The notes below the pieces were generated by a model, which ran no database searches, was not told the DNA's origin, and saw only the letters and a list, made by a program, of their open reading frames with translations. Both the position numbers and the translations under genes were made by a program. DNA of 42,818 bases from a virus: positions 1 to 42,818 of the IMG/VR virus record IMGVR_UViG_3300042691_039146. One strand, given 5' to 3'. Of this stretch, positions 25,875 through 34,483 are shown piece after piece. Every line of letters starts with the position of its first letter. The stretch's first letter is position 1.

Positions 25875-25901
25875 GTAGAGAGAAATCTCTACTATTTTTT
25901 T
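25875..25901 (+). terminator. Intrinsic terminator after the wHTH cassette
   Basis: A 7-bp stem GTAGAGA/TCTCTAC (25875-25881 with 25886-25892) closed by a GAAA tetraloop and followed by seven T (25895-25901). It resembles the capsid terminator at 452, including the loop. Confidence 0.88.
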
Positions 25902-25949
25902 ATTTTCAAAAAGTATTATATATATCTATATACAAAATATAGTTTTATT

Positions 25950-26711
25950 ATGCAAGAACAAAAATACGATTATCCAACGGAAGTTATAACATTGCCATCC
26001 GAAGGGAAGGTTTATCCAGAATCAAACCCTCTTTCAAAGGGAACGATTGAAATTAAGTATATGACTGCTAAAGAAGAAGAAATCTTAGCTTCACAAAACT
26101 TAATTAAAAAAGGAATAGTTTTAGATAAACTATTCGAATCAATTATAGTTGATAAGGCTATTAATCCATCTGATATCATAGTTGGTGATAAAAATGCTAT
26201 TATGTTAGCAACTAGAATTTTAGCATATGGTCCCTCATATGAAGTTGAAATTTATAATAGTAGAGATGAAAAGGAAACGGTAAAAATCGATTTATCAAAA
26301 GTTCAAACAAAAGAAATAGATACATCTGTTTTAAGAAGAGATAATCGATATAATTTCAGAACACCATCTGGATATGATTTGGTAATAAAATTATTATCAC
26401 ATGGAGATGAACAAAAGATTGATGAAGAAATCAAAGCACTTTCTAAATTTAATAAAAGTGGAGTGAGTGCTGAATTAACAACTAGATATAGATTTATCAT
26501 AGTTGAAGTGGATGGAAAATCGGATACAAAAAGTATTGTAGATTTTATTAATAACAAATTCGTAACAAGAGATACAAGAGCATTGAGAGAGTTTATAAAA
26601 ACTTTTCAACCGGATGTAGTAATGGAATACGAATACGAAGACCCAGAAAGTGGAGAAAAGGAGGTACGCCCGATTCCTATGGGCGTAGGGTTTTTTTACC
26701 CTTCCATCTAA
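25950..26711 (+). CDS. 26: Baseplate protein gp26-like (T4_baseplate family), frame-0 part
   Basis: A 253-residue protein of the T4 gp26-type baseplate family: VITLPSEGKVYPESNPLSKG (residues 10-29), the strongly conserved YMTAKEEEILASQNLIKKG, LDKLFESIIVD, DIIVGDKNAIMLATRILAYG, a KLLSHGDEQKIDEEIKAL helix and RALREFIKTFQPDVVMEYEY, ending PIPMGVGFFYPSI. I start it at the ATG at 25950, because the longer frame back to 25872 would run through the preceding terminator hairpin. The frame ends with a TAA at 26709, but the family-type C-terminal extension continues in the +1 frame. The gene lies upstream of the tape-measure protein, where tail-assembly chaperones with recoding are usual. Confidence 0.85.
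   Translation: MQEQKYDYPTEVITLPSEGKVYPESNPLSKGTIEIKYMTAKEEEILASQNLIKKGIVLDKLFESIIVDKAINPSDIIVGDKNAIMLATRILAYGPSYEVEIYNSRDEKETVKIDLSKVQTKEIDTSVLRRDNRYNFRTPSGYDLVIKLLSHGDEQKIDEEIKALSKFNKSGVSAELTTRYRFIIVEVDGKSDTKSIVDFINNKFVTRDTRALREFIKTFQPDVVMEYEYEDPESGEKEVRPIPMGVGFFYPSI
26665..26697 (+). promoter_or_regulatory. Putative recoding site: hairpin plus T7 run at the end of gp26-like gene
   Basis: A perfect 7-bp hairpin TACGCCC/GGGCGTA (26665-26671 with 26681-26687, 9-nt loop) is followed after GGG by seven T (26691-26697), read in frame 0 as ttt-ttt-t. The +1 frame becomes open only at 26689 (a TAG lies just before) and frame 0 stops at 26709-26711, so any shift must occur in 26689-26711, a window that starts at the slippery run. 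A UUU-decoding tRNA could re-pair perfectly at +1 or -2. A terminator within the gene, or RNA polymerase slippage, are the alternatives. Confidence 0.5.
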
Positions 26712-26925
26712 TTATTCCGTTTTACTACACACTCAAATTTTTGATATATGTTATTATGGAAATGGTGGATTCACTCAATCCGAAATATATAATATGCCGA
26801 TACATTTGAGAAATTTCTACTATAATAGATTAGTAGATGCAAAAAAGAAAGAAAACGAAGCTAATAACAAAGCTAAAGTATCATCAGTTCCTAAAACACC
26901 ATCTAAAGTGAGAGTTAAGAGATAA
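26689..26925 (+). CDS. Frameshift-encoded C-terminal extension of the gp26-like protein (+1 frame)
   Basis: The +1 frame is open from 26689 to the TAA at 26923-26925, about 78 codons. It encodes QIFDICYYGNGGFTQSEIYN, MPIHLRNFYYNRLVDAKKKE and a basic tail (TPSKVRVKR). The YYGNGGF...YNMP-LRNFYY pattern is the extension I associate with proteins of this baseplate family, but there is no in-frame ATG before it: the first ATG (26794) comes after the YYGNGGF part. It is therefore best read as the tail of a frameshifted gp26 product, or as the same gene broken by a single T insertion in this phage or assembly. Independent initiation at 26794 would give only a 43-residue peptide. Confidence 0.6.
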   Translation, partial: GFFTLPSNYSVLLHTQIFDICYYGNGGFTQSEIYNMPIHLRNFYYNRLVDAKKKENEANNKAKVSSVPKTPSKVRVKR

Positions 26926-26940
26926 CTCTCATTTTAGTTT
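26910..26940 (+). terminator. Intrinsic terminator after the frameshift extension
   Basis: An 8-bp perfect stem GAGAGTTA/TAACTCTC (26910-26917 with 26923-26930), a 5-nt AGAGA loop and a T-rich tail. It overlaps the stop codon of the +1 frame, supporting a real gene end at 26925. Confidence 0.72.
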
Positions 26941-26946
26941 ATATAA

Positions 26947-26954
26947 TATTTATA
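26947..26954 (+). promoter_or_regulatory. Candidate late promoter element TATTTATA (gene at 26975)
   Basis: Exact TATTTATA 7 nt after the terminator tail and 20 nt before the ATG at 26975. It would start the tape-measure/baseplate operon. Confidence 0.6.
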
Positions 26955-26974
26955 TTCGGTAAAACATACGAAAA

Positions 26975-27241
26975 ATGAAAATTTCAAAAAAAGAATCTGT
27001 ATTGTTTAAAGAAACTCATAATAAATGGTTAAACGAAAGTAATTTTTTGGCCAAATTATTTGCTATGAGAGTAAAGAGTGCAGTTGAAAATGATAAAGAT
27101 ATTCAACAGGCTGTAAAAGATGCTGATTTATCTTTAGAAAAAACTAAAAAAAGTATTGAAAGTAGATTTGATGGAGATAAAGAAGCTGTAAAAGATGCTA
27201 TTCCAAAAGATGTAAGAAAATACTTAGGGTTTGATTATTAA
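26975..27241 (+). CDS. Small helical protein upstream of tape measure, unknown function
   Basis: An 88-residue, highly charged, probably all-helical protein (FKETHNKWLNESNFLAKLFA, then MRVKSAVENDKDIQQAVKDA) with a C-terminal IPKDVRKYLGFDY. No enzymatic or membrane features are seen. It lies 16 nt upstream of the tape-measure gene and downstream of a new promoter element, so it is the first gene of the baseplate operon. Position suggests a tape-measure chaperone or a small baseplate component, but nothing in the sequence proves it. Confidence 0.55.
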   Translation: MKISKKESVLFKETHNKWLNESNFLAKLFAMRVKSAVENDKDIQQAVKDADLSLEKTKKSIESRFDGDKEAVKDAIPKDVRKYLGFDY

Positions 27242-27257
27242 AATTTAGTATCGATAA

Positions 27258-29681
27258 ATGGCAGAACACTCACACGCACATCAAGGTCAATCGCAGCAAG
27301 AGTATAATGAATTACTTAACATGACAAAATCTATGTTAGGTAAGATAAGTGACGCCATGTCAGAATTAGATGATAAAACTGATAAAAGAAATAAAAAACT
27401 TTCTACTCAAATATCACTTACAAAATCAATAATTGATAGTATTGAGAATGAAAAAGATTTGCAAGCTGCTATAAATCTTATTAATAAAAACAATGTTGTA
27501 GTATCATCTCAAAATTTTGGTGTAAATCAAAAATTGGTAAAAACCTTTTTGGCACAAAGTGATGCATTGCAGGGTATTTTAGAAAAACACAAAGCTGCGC
27601 ATAAAATATTAGAAAAAGTTTATGGAGTTGTAGATGGTGTAAAAGATAAATTTGCAGGAGTAGTAGATAATATAGCACATGGACTTCATCACATACCACT
27701 TATTGGAGGTATGTTATCCGATGTTTTTCATCCTTTTGCCGAAAAAACCAAAAGAATGTTTGGTATTGTAGCCGAAAAATTTAAAATGGGGTTTGGAAGA
27801 GCATTTTTAGATGGTATTAAAAATGGACAAACTTTTCAAAAATCGGTTATTAGTGGTATAGGAGGAGGATTTAAATCTGCAGCCGGAATGGCGGCTAGAT
27901 TAGCGGGTATGTTAGGGCCAGTCGGAATAGCTATAATTGGAATAGGAGCGGCTTTATCAATTGGCTTTGCAAGATTCCACGCAATCGAAGAAGCTGCACA
28001 TGACTTTAAAACTACAACTGGTTTAGCTGCTGCTGATATTCATGATATCGAACATACCGTTCAGGGTGTAAGTAATAAATTTGGTTATTTAGGAGCTAGT
28101 GTAGCGGATGTATCAAAATACATGTCGGATTTTACTGAAGCGTTTGAGGGAACAGTTATTCCCGCTGAAAGTACTGTGGCATCGATTGCTGTATTAAATA
28201 AGAACTTCGGAGTTACTGCAAAATCGGCAGGAGAGGTAAATAAACTATTCCAAAATATGGGTGGTTTAAGTGAAGACCAGGCTCAATATTTAGCTAATTC
28301 AGTAGTAGAAATGTCTGCAATGGTAGGTGTTTCTCCTGAAAGAGTAATGAAAGATATGGCTGATAATGCCGGAGAAGCATATGAATTCTTTAGAGGTTCT
28401 CCGGAAGAATTGGCAAAGGCAGCCGTTTATGCAGCTAAAATGGGTTCTTCGATTAAAGATATGACGGCAAGTGCTAATAAATTGCTTGATTTCGAAGAAA
28501 GTATTTCTAAAGAATTAGAAGCATCTGCTTTATTAGGAACTAATTTAGATTTTTCAAAAGCAAGAGAATTAGCATATACCGGAGATTTATTGGGAATGCA
28601 AAAAGAGCTAACAAAAGAATTAGCGAATGTAGGTGATATAAATAAATTATCTTCATATGAAAAGCAGGCATTAGTTGATGCGACCGGACAGGAATTAGAT
28701 ACTTTATTGAATACCCAAAGAATTTACAATCAGTTTGGTGAATTAGATGAAGAAAGATTAGCTGCGGCAAACGCATTGATTGAGAGTGGTAAAGATATAT
28801 CAAAAGTTGGTAGAGATGAGTTAGAGGCTCAAACTGCTAGAATGGCAAAGCAACAAAAAATGCAGGATATGATGGGAGGTATTAGTGAAAGATTATCTGC
28901 AATAGGCACTGCATTTTCTGATTTATTTGCTCCAATAGGAAGTTTTTTAGTAATGGGATTATTTCAGGCCGTTAAATTGATAGCAGGATTATTAATACCA
29001 ACTCTTCAATTTGTTGGTTCTCTTATTAAAACTGTATTTTCTCCAATAGGATATTTGTTTGAAACTGTAAAAGCATTAGTGAATGAAGGGTTTGGTGGAA
29101 TGGTGAAAAAATTACAAGAAATGGGACCTATAATGGCTACCATTGTTGGATTAGTTGGCACATTAGCAGCAATATGGGTTATCAGTATTTTACCTACTGT
29201 AATAGCAACCGTATCTTCTTTGGCTATTGGATTATTGGGAGCATTATTTGCAGGTATTGCAGCCGTATGGACTTTTGCAGCAGGATTGATAACATCTGCT
29301 ATTGCTGCAATTAGTACAATGTCGGCTTTAACATTAGGTATCGGTGCAATTGCTATTATTGGGGGTATTGCAGCAGGAGCAGCGGCAATGAATAGTCAAA
29401 CTGAAGGTGCTACTACAAAAGCTGAAAGTGTACAGGATGGGGTTATTTCTCCAGGTGGTAGTGTAATTTCTACTTCTCCGGATGATTATTTAATAGCTAC
29501 TAAAAATCCTGGAACATTGGCAGAAACTGTTAGTCAAGGAGGAGGAACTTCTATGGAAGGTGTGATTGCGGAATTAAGAGAACTAAAAGCGGCATTTATG
29601 GCAAATAGAAATGTTTACATAGATGGTCAGGCTGTTACATCAAAAATTGCAAGTGTTGCAAGTAAAAACCCGGTAACCTAA
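27258..29681 (+). CDS. Tape-measure / baseplate hub protein (gp29-like role)
   Basis: An 807-residue protein with the architecture of tape-measure proteins: a His-rich start (HSHAHQGQSQQEY), a helical N-terminal third (MSELDDKTDKRNKKLSTQIS), a first hydrophobic segment at residues ~219-240 (GPVGIAIIGIGAALSIGF), a helical Ala-rich middle, and a long hydrophobic block at residues ~620-710 (GLVGTLAAIWVISILPTVIA, then more Ala/Gly/Ile-rich stretches) that could insert in the host inner membrane during DNA entry. The length of such proteins sets tail length. It is larger than T4 gp29 (about 590 residues). Gene position, between the gp26-type gene and the baseplate hub genes, agrees with this reading. 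Confidence 0.75.
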   Translation: MAEHSHAHQGQSQQEYNELLNMTKSMLGKISDAMSELDDKTDKRNKKLSTQISLTKSIIDSIENEKDLQAAINLINKNNVVVSSQNFGVNQKLVKTFLAQSDALQGILEKHKAAHKILEKVYGVVDGVKDKFAGVVDNIAHGLHHIPLIGGMLSDVFHPFAEKTKRMFGIVAEKFKMGFGRAFLDGIKNGQTFQKSVISGIGGGFKSAAGMAARLAGMLGPVGIAIIGIGAALSIGFARFHAIEEAAHDFKTTTGLAAADIHDIEHTVQGVSNKFGYLGASVADVSKYMSDFTEAFEGTVIPAESTVASIAVLNKNFGVTAKSAGEVNKLFQNMGGLSEDQAQYLANSVVEMSAMVGVSPERVMKDMADNAGEAYEFFRGSPEELAKAAVYAAKMGSSIKDMTASANKLLDFEESISKELEASALLGTNLDFSKARELAYTGDLLGMQKELTKELANVGDINKLSSYEKQALVDATGQELDTLLNTQRIYNQFGELDEERLAAANALIESGKDISKVGRDELEAQTARMAKQQKMQDMMGGISERLSAIGTAFSDLFAPIGSFLVMGLFQAVKLIAGLLIPTLQFVGSLIKTVFSPIGYLFETVKALVNEGFGGMVKKLQEMGPIMATIVGLVGTLAAIWVISILPTVIATVSSLAIGLLGALFAGIAAVWTFAAGLITSAIAAISTMSALTLGIGAIAIIGGIAAGAAAMNSQTEGATTKAESVQDGVISPGGSVISTSPDDYLIATKNPGTLAETVSQGGGTSMEGVIAELRELKAAFMANRNVYIDGQAVTSKIASVASKNPVT

Positions 29682-29686
29682 TTAAG

Positions 29687-31693
29687 ATGCCTACAATATT
29701 AGAATTATTTAAATCCTCAAAAGAGAATAAACAAATACCTCAAAATAAGGCAACTTCTTATATTGCTGATAGAGGTCAATTTCTTATTGATAGGGAAAAT
29801 AAATTGGGAAATTCAATTGAAAAAAGATTTGACCCTTTAACAGAAACTCGTTTAGAACAAGAGTTAAGTGGGTTAAGACCTATGAGATTGATTAATGCAC
29901 CAACTTTATATGGAACTGATATAATCAGAATTTCTACTCAAAAAACATCTGATGTAGATGCAATGAAACTTTCAAAAAATCCAAACCAACAAATCAGTTT
30001 GGGAAAGATTGGAAGATTTCTAGAAAATGCTACTAACTTTGTAAATAAAAAATTAGGTATTCCTCAAAATATTTTTCCAACTTATGTAATTAATACAAAA
30101 GAATTTAAAGAAGGAAAAGCACCTAATAAAATGATTACATTGGGTGATATAAGAAAGGATGCTAGAGGAACTGCATTGGGTAGATTCTTAAAAGAAACAG
30201 GAGCAGGTACACCTTCACAATTAGCAAAACAATCATTTGGTAAAGCGATTAATTTAGCAAAAACTACAATTAGAACCGCTCTTTTAGGAGATAGAGTCAT
30301 TCCTATAACATCTGGAAGTTTGGATAATTTCAATCAAAAATATTTTGAAGATGAATTTGATGGAACATATTCAAAATCAATGAAGGCTTTAACACAACCA
30401 GATGCAAAACAATCTTTTGATATTTCTAAGGTATCACCTATTTTTGGATTGGATAGAAGTAACACCGATGGTGGATATCCTGGATTATTTGGATTACCTA
30501 GAAAATTCGCTAATAAAGAGGCGATATATGGATTTCAATTATCATCTGGAACTGCTAATACAAAATTTGGAGAACCTACTCAAGTAGATTTAATTACAAA
30601 ATATAATTCTCCTCTTAAACCTTATTATACAACGGGTTCATTAGATACAATAGAAGCTAAATTAAAGAACAATCCTATTTTAGAATTTATTAAACCTAAA
30701 TCATTACAAAAAGGAAATTGGAAAAAAGATAAATATTCAACTGATACCACCAAAAAATCATATCATAACAATAATGAAAGAGTTTATGATAATAAATTAG
30801 ATACTAGAAGAGGATTATATTCCGATAGAGATATATTAAATCAAACTGGAAGATTAAGTGAATCTGAATTAAAAACTATAAAATACAATGGTAAAACATT
30901 GGATGAGGTTGATTTAATTCCATTGAGATTTCAGAGAGTAAATGATGGAGCAGCTGTATATTTTAGAGCTTTGGTGACTGGATTCAATGAACAATTTTCC
31001 CCATCATGGGAAAACACAAAGATGTTAGGTTCGCCTTTTAGTTTTTATAACTATAATGGAATAGAAAGAAAGGTGAGTTTTAACTTAAAAGCATATTCAA
31101 TGTCTCAAGCTGAATTGGTAATGATGTGGAGAAGATTGGAGTTTTTAGCACATTGTACATATCCATATCAGTATAATGCAGGTATAGTAGAACCAACATT
31201 GTTATATTTTACATATGGAAATATTTACAACAAAAAAGCTTGTTTTGTTGATAGTTTATCATATTCAATAGAAGATGCTGAAAATCTTTGGGAATTGGGA
31301 GGTGGATACTTAAAAACTAAAGCCGGAACATTTAATAGTGAATTCGGAGGAAAGTTTTATGCAGGAACATTAAATGGTGAAGAAAGATCAAAAGAGAATG
31401 GTAAAAGTGCTCAAGTAAATGAACTTCCATTAAATGTTGCTAATGTATCTACTGGTGTTTTCACATCTCCATCAAGTAGTATCAATTCATCGAGAAACGA
31501 AATATATGATAAAAATTTAAAACGTTCAAATATTGTAGAGGGTAATAAAAAGATTTCTGTAAGTACTGGAAATTATAATATGGAAAATTATAAATTACCT
31601 AAGATTATAAGCATAACGACAACGCTTACATTCATAGAAACAAAATCTACAACTGATTTCAATCTTTATGGATATGGTAAAAAAGTAATGTAA
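29687..31693 (+). CDS. Baseplate / tail-tube-initiator-type structural protein
   Basis: A 668-residue protein, 5 nt after the tape measure. Residues ~100-400 are moderately charged, without recognisable motifs. The conserved-looking part is C-terminal: PLRFQRVNDGAAVYFRALVT (~residues 407-426), FNEQFSPSWENTKMLGSPFS, RKVSFNLKAYSMSQAELVMM and FLAHCTYPYQY, ending ELGGGYLK. This pattern (SPSW...V.G...Y.Y.G..R...F.l.A.s..E...l...leFLA) is typical of baseplate/tube proteins next to LysM wedge proteins in contractile-tail phages, and is similar in position to T4 gp48/gp54. It overlaps the next gene by one base, so the two are coupled. The exact T4 counterpart is not certain. Confidence 0.6.
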   Translation: MPTILELFKSSKENKQIPQNKATSYIADRGQFLIDRENKLGNSIEKRFDPLTETRLEQELSGLRPMRLINAPTLYGTDIIRISTQKTSDVDAMKLSKNPNQQISLGKIGRFLENATNFVNKKLGIPQNIFPTYVINTKEFKEGKAPNKMITLGDIRKDARGTALGRFLKETGAGTPSQLAKQSFGKAINLAKTTIRTALLGDRVIPITSGSLDNFNQKYFEDEFDGTYSKSMKALTQPDAKQSFDISKVSPIFGLDRSNTDGGYPGLFGLPRKFANKEAIYGFQLSSGTANTKFGEPTQVDLITKYNSPLKPYYTTGSLDTIEAKLKNNPILEFIKPKSLQKGNWKKDKYSTDTTKKSYHNNNERVYDNKLDTRRGLYSDRDILNQTGRLSESELKTIKYNGKTLDEVDLIPLRFQRVNDGAAVYFRALVTGFNEQFSPSWENTKMLGSPFSFYNYNGIERKVSFNLKAYSMSQAELVMMWRRLEFLAHCTYPYQYNAGIVEPTLLYFTYGNIYNKKACFVDSLSYSIEDAENLWELGGGYLKTKAGTFNSEFGGKFYAGTLNGEERSKENGKSAQVNELPLNVANVSTGVFTSPSSSINSSRNEIYDKNLKRSNIVEGNKKISVSTGNYNMENYKLPKIISITTTLTFIETKSTTDFNLYGYGKKVM

Positions 31694-31971
31694 TGAGATA
31701 TAACGTAAAAAATTTTAAAAGATTAGCGGATGGTAAAAAAGTATTGAAAACATCAATACCTAAAACTATTCCAAAAAGAGATGATGATATTTACATTATT
31801 ACTCAAGAAACTGATAGATTAGATTTATTAGCAAGTGAATTTTATAAAGATAGTTCTTTATGGTGGATTATCGCTACTGCTAATAATTTAAATGGTGTAA
31901 ATATTGGATTAGAAGCGGGATTACAATTAAGAATTCCTAAAAATAAATTTGATATAATAAATCAATATTAA
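31693..31971 (+). CDS. 53: LysM-domain baseplate wedge protein (gp53-like)
   Basis: A 92-residue protein with one LysM-like domain, residues ~32-83: DDIYIITQETDRLDLLASEF, then YKDSSLWWIIATANNLNG and LEAGLQLRIP, the two-strand/two-helix LysM pattern with the usual WW-I--AN core. In T4, gp53 is a baseplate wedge protein with a LysM fold. Short LysM proteins sit between tube-initiator and hub genes in many contractile phages. It is coupled to both neighbours through TAATG overlaps. The N-terminal 30 basic residues may be a linker to the preceding protein. Confidence 0.78.
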   Translation: MRYNVKNFKRLADGKKVLKTSIPKTIPKRDDDIYIITQETDRLDLLASEFYKDSSLWWIIATANNLNGVNIGLEAGLQLRIPKNKFDIINQY

Positions 31972-34076
31972 TGGCATTTCCTTTTTATAAAAGTATAGAT
32001 TCGTATATAGTAAGTGAATTAAGAGCTAGATCATCAAATAATAATGTTCAGCTATCTAAACTAATGCCTTGGATAAAAGCAACCACTAGTTTAGAGGGTA
32101 GATATTCAATTGGTACTGATTCATATTCAACTTTGTTTGGAGGAGGTTCAACTGATTCATATACCACTACTTCACAATGGAAATATAGACCCAACCCTAT
32201 TATAACTGATTTTTCAGTAGATTTTGCTAGTAGAGGAACATTGAGAAGATGTACATTAAAAATAAAATGTTTTACTCCTGATCAATTAAGATTAATTCAA
32301 CAAAATTTTTTAGAACCTGGTATAAGTGTGTATGTTCAATGGGGATGGAATTATTCCGTTGAAAAAAACAAAGCAATTGGCCCAACTGATGTAAGTGCTG
32401 GTACTGTTCAAAAATATAATAGAAATGCAGCTGAATTAAATAATATAAGAGCTGCTAACTATGGATGTTATGATAACTTTGTAGGTATAATAGGAGGTGG
32501 TGAATCCGTTGTTGCTGGTATTGAATTTGATGTTAATGTTAAAATGGTATCTTTGGGAGAAATTTTAATGGGTAAAAGTGGTGAAACGGTTGTACCTGAT
32601 GCAGAGGCAGAAAAAGTAAAACCAGTAAGTCATCCAAATAGTAAAGCTACTTTAGAACAAAATAGAAATACAAAACTAAATTGGGTTTATTGTTTTGATC
32701 AATTGCCAGATGAATTAAGAAATAATAATACTCTTAAAATAGAAGATACATTTAAGTATAATTCTGATTTTATAAACTATAATGAAAGTTTAGTTACAGA
32801 GGCAAAAGAAGAAACAAGTGAGGGTTGGTTTAGTGGAGATTTAACATTTAAAGGAAAATCTTTTGAAGCAGCAGATGCGGATAACCCAATTAATGGTGGT
32901 AAATTTATGAGTTTTGATGCATTTATCAAATTATTAAATGCAGCAAGAATTAAATTAATTGCAAATAATACCGTTGATTTTGCAATAGATATATCGAATA
33001 CTTACATAGGTTCTTTTTCTAGAATCTTTTCAACGGATGAAAGGATATATATACCCAATTCAACTTGTTATAATTATTTAGATGATATTATTTTATTAAA
33101 CCCATCAGGAGTTTCATCAAATACTGCATTGGATACTTCAGTAAATGGTAGGTCTTTTCCAAAAAACGGAGCAACTACTGTAACATTTGAAGGTCAATCG
33201 GTTACTTTACCTGCTGGTAAACATGGGTGGATAGGAGATGTATATATCGAAAATGAAATGGCAATTGAAGCCCTTAAAAATCAAACAACTCCAATTAAAG
33301 AAGTATTAGATGGTGTATTGAAAAAAATGGAGGATGCTGTTGAGGGATTATGGTCGTTTCAAATTTTGGAAGATAAATCTGGAACTGCTACTAAATTAAG
33401 AATTGCTGATGCAAATTTAAGAAATGTAAGAAGTGGAAACAATGGTTCTAATGTTCAAGTATTTGAAATGTTTGGTACAAATAGTTTCTTTTTAGATGCA
33501 AATTTCAATTTGGATATTCCAAAGGAAATGGCGAGTAAGGTTTATATGGAAAAATCGGTTGATAGTGTTCAATCGCCGGATGAATTAACTGGATTATTTT
33601 CTTCTAAAAAAGATGTTGTATTGGGAAAATTAAACAAAGAAGCATATGATGCAACTATTGTAAAACCTGAAGAAGAAGACCCAAAACAAAAATGGATAGA
33701 ATTTAGAAGAAACATAAAGTTATTAGTAAATCCTAATATAATTTCAGTTGCAGATATTGGAGATGGTAATATGGATGAATGGGCTATATGTGGTAATTAT
33801 TTAAATAAGAGAAAATTTAATGATATCAGAAAACAAGATTTGGGTTATACCGGTGGAGGAGAGGTTTATAATGGTAGAAGTTTGCCGGTAGGATTTGATT
33901 TTACTGTTTTAGGAATGAGTGGTTTTCAAGTTGGACATCTATTTAGTATAAAAGGATTACCGGACCAATATAGCATTAATAGAGGAGCATTTCAGATTGA
34001 AGAAATAACTCATAAGGTTGATGGTAAACAATGGATTACTGAAGTTAAAAGTCATTTTAGACCTTTTTATAAGTAA
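31971..34076 (+). CDS. Baseplate hub protein, gp27/gpD-like
   Basis: A 701-residue protein. Motifs seen: PNPIITDFSVDFASRGTLRR (residues ~75-94), then CTLKIKCFTPDQLRLIQQNF and PGISVYVQWGWNYS, the beta-strand pattern of hub proteins of T4 gp27/P2 gpD type. A long insertion follows (residues ~200-500) with an acidic, helical linker. The C-terminus returns to hub-type strands (FTVLGMSGFQVGHLFSIKGL, GAFQIEEITHKVDG, KQWITEVKSHFRP). Hub proteins form the ring through which the spike and tube connect. Coupled to the LysM gene by one base. No lysozyme domain was seen here or elsewhere in the window. Confidence 0.68.
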   Translation: MAFPFYKSIDSYIVSELRARSSNNNVQLSKLMPWIKATTSLEGRYSIGTDSYSTLFGGGSTDSYTTTSQWKYRPNPIITDFSVDFASRGTLRRCTLKIKCFTPDQLRLIQQNFLEPGISVYVQWGWNYSVEKNKAIGPTDVSAGTVQKYNRNAAELNNIRAANYGCYDNFVGIIGGGESVVAGIEFDVNVKMVSLGEILMGKSGETVVPDAEAEKVKPVSHPNSKATLEQNRNTKLNWVYCFDQLPDELRNNNTLKIEDTFKYNSDFINYNESLVTEAKEETSEGWFSGDLTFKGKSFEAADADNPINGGKFMSFDAFIKLLNAARIKLIANNTVDFAIDISNTYIGSFSRIFSTDERIYIPNSTCYNYLDDIILLNPSGVSSNTALDTSVNGRSFPKNGATTVTFEGQSVTLPAGKHGWIGDVYIENEMAIEALKNQTTPIKEVLDGVLKKMEDAVEGLWSFQILEDKSGTATKLRIADANLRNVRSGNNGSNVQVFEMFGTNSFFLDANFNLDIPKEMASKVYMEKSVDSVQSPDELTGLFSSKKDVVLGKLNKEAYDATIVKPEEEDPKQKWIEFRRNIKLLVNPNIISVADIGDGNMDEWAICGNYLNKRKFNDIRKQDLGYTGGGEVYNGRSLPVGFDFTVLGMSGFQVGHLFSIKGLPDQYSINRGAFQIEEITHKVDGKQWITEVKSHFRPFYK

Positions 34077-34079
34077 ATT

Positions 34080-34460
34080 ATGATTAGTAATTACAAAAAA
34101 TTAAAAAAGATATCTATTAAGAATAGAATACCTAGAGCTCATTTTCCTAAACCAACGAATAGAGATTATGAAATAGGCTTTATAAGAAGGTATTTTACTC
34201 AAATGAGAGCAACACCAGGAGCACCAATATTTGAAATAAACGAAGATACATTTTCGGATTATTCAAATACATCGTATTATGTTGGTGTAATGATAAATTG
34301 GAAAATAACCGGAGATTTAGAAGACAAATATACCGAAAAAGGAGAATATATTCCTTCAGTACACACTGTAAACACCTTATCAATTAGAGAAGGAGAAAAA
34401 ATATTACCTGAATTAAATTTATATTTGGTAAATACAAAACAATTTCATAGATTAGTATAG
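34080..34460 (+). CDS. Conserved small baseplate-operon protein of unknown function
   Basis: A 126-residue protein starting 3 nt after the hub gene. It opens basic (KKLKKISIKNRIPRAHFPKP), continues GFIRRYFTQ and IFEINEDTFSDYSNTSYYVG with VMINWKITGDLEDKY, and ends with LYLVNTKQFHRLV. The alternating hydrophobic pattern suggests beta structure. The tight spacing implies co-assembly with the baseplate. I do not recognise a family with certainty, and no catalytic motif is visible. Confidence 0.6.
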   Translation: MISNYKKLKKISIKNRIPRAHFPKPTNRDYEIGFIRRYFTQMRATPGAPIFEINEDTFSDYSNTSYYVGVMINWKITGDLEDKYTEKGEYIPSVHTVNTLSIREGEKILPELNLYLVNTKQFHRLV

Positions 34461-34461
34461 T

Positions 34462-34469
34462 TATAAATA
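34462..34469 (+). promoter_or_regulatory. TATAAATA element before dioxygenase gene
   Basis: A perfect match to the T4 late -10 consensus in forward orientation, ending 14 nt before the ATG at 34484 and overlapping the end of the previous gene's stop region. It may be the promoter for this gene alone; read-through from the baseplate operon is also possible. Confidence 0.4.
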
Positions 34470-34483
34470 AACAACAAAGTTAT

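Noticed and set aside
25872-25949. Upstream ATG extending the gp26-like gene by 26 codons
   Set aside because: These bases form the terminator hairpin and T-run of the preceding cassette; homology starts only after the ATG at 25950.
26665-26697. Ordinary intrinsic terminator ending the gp26-like transcript
   Set aside because: It lies before the stop codon, another terminator follows at 26910 overlapping the +1-frame stop, and a conserved-looking coding segment lies between; retained only as an alternative.
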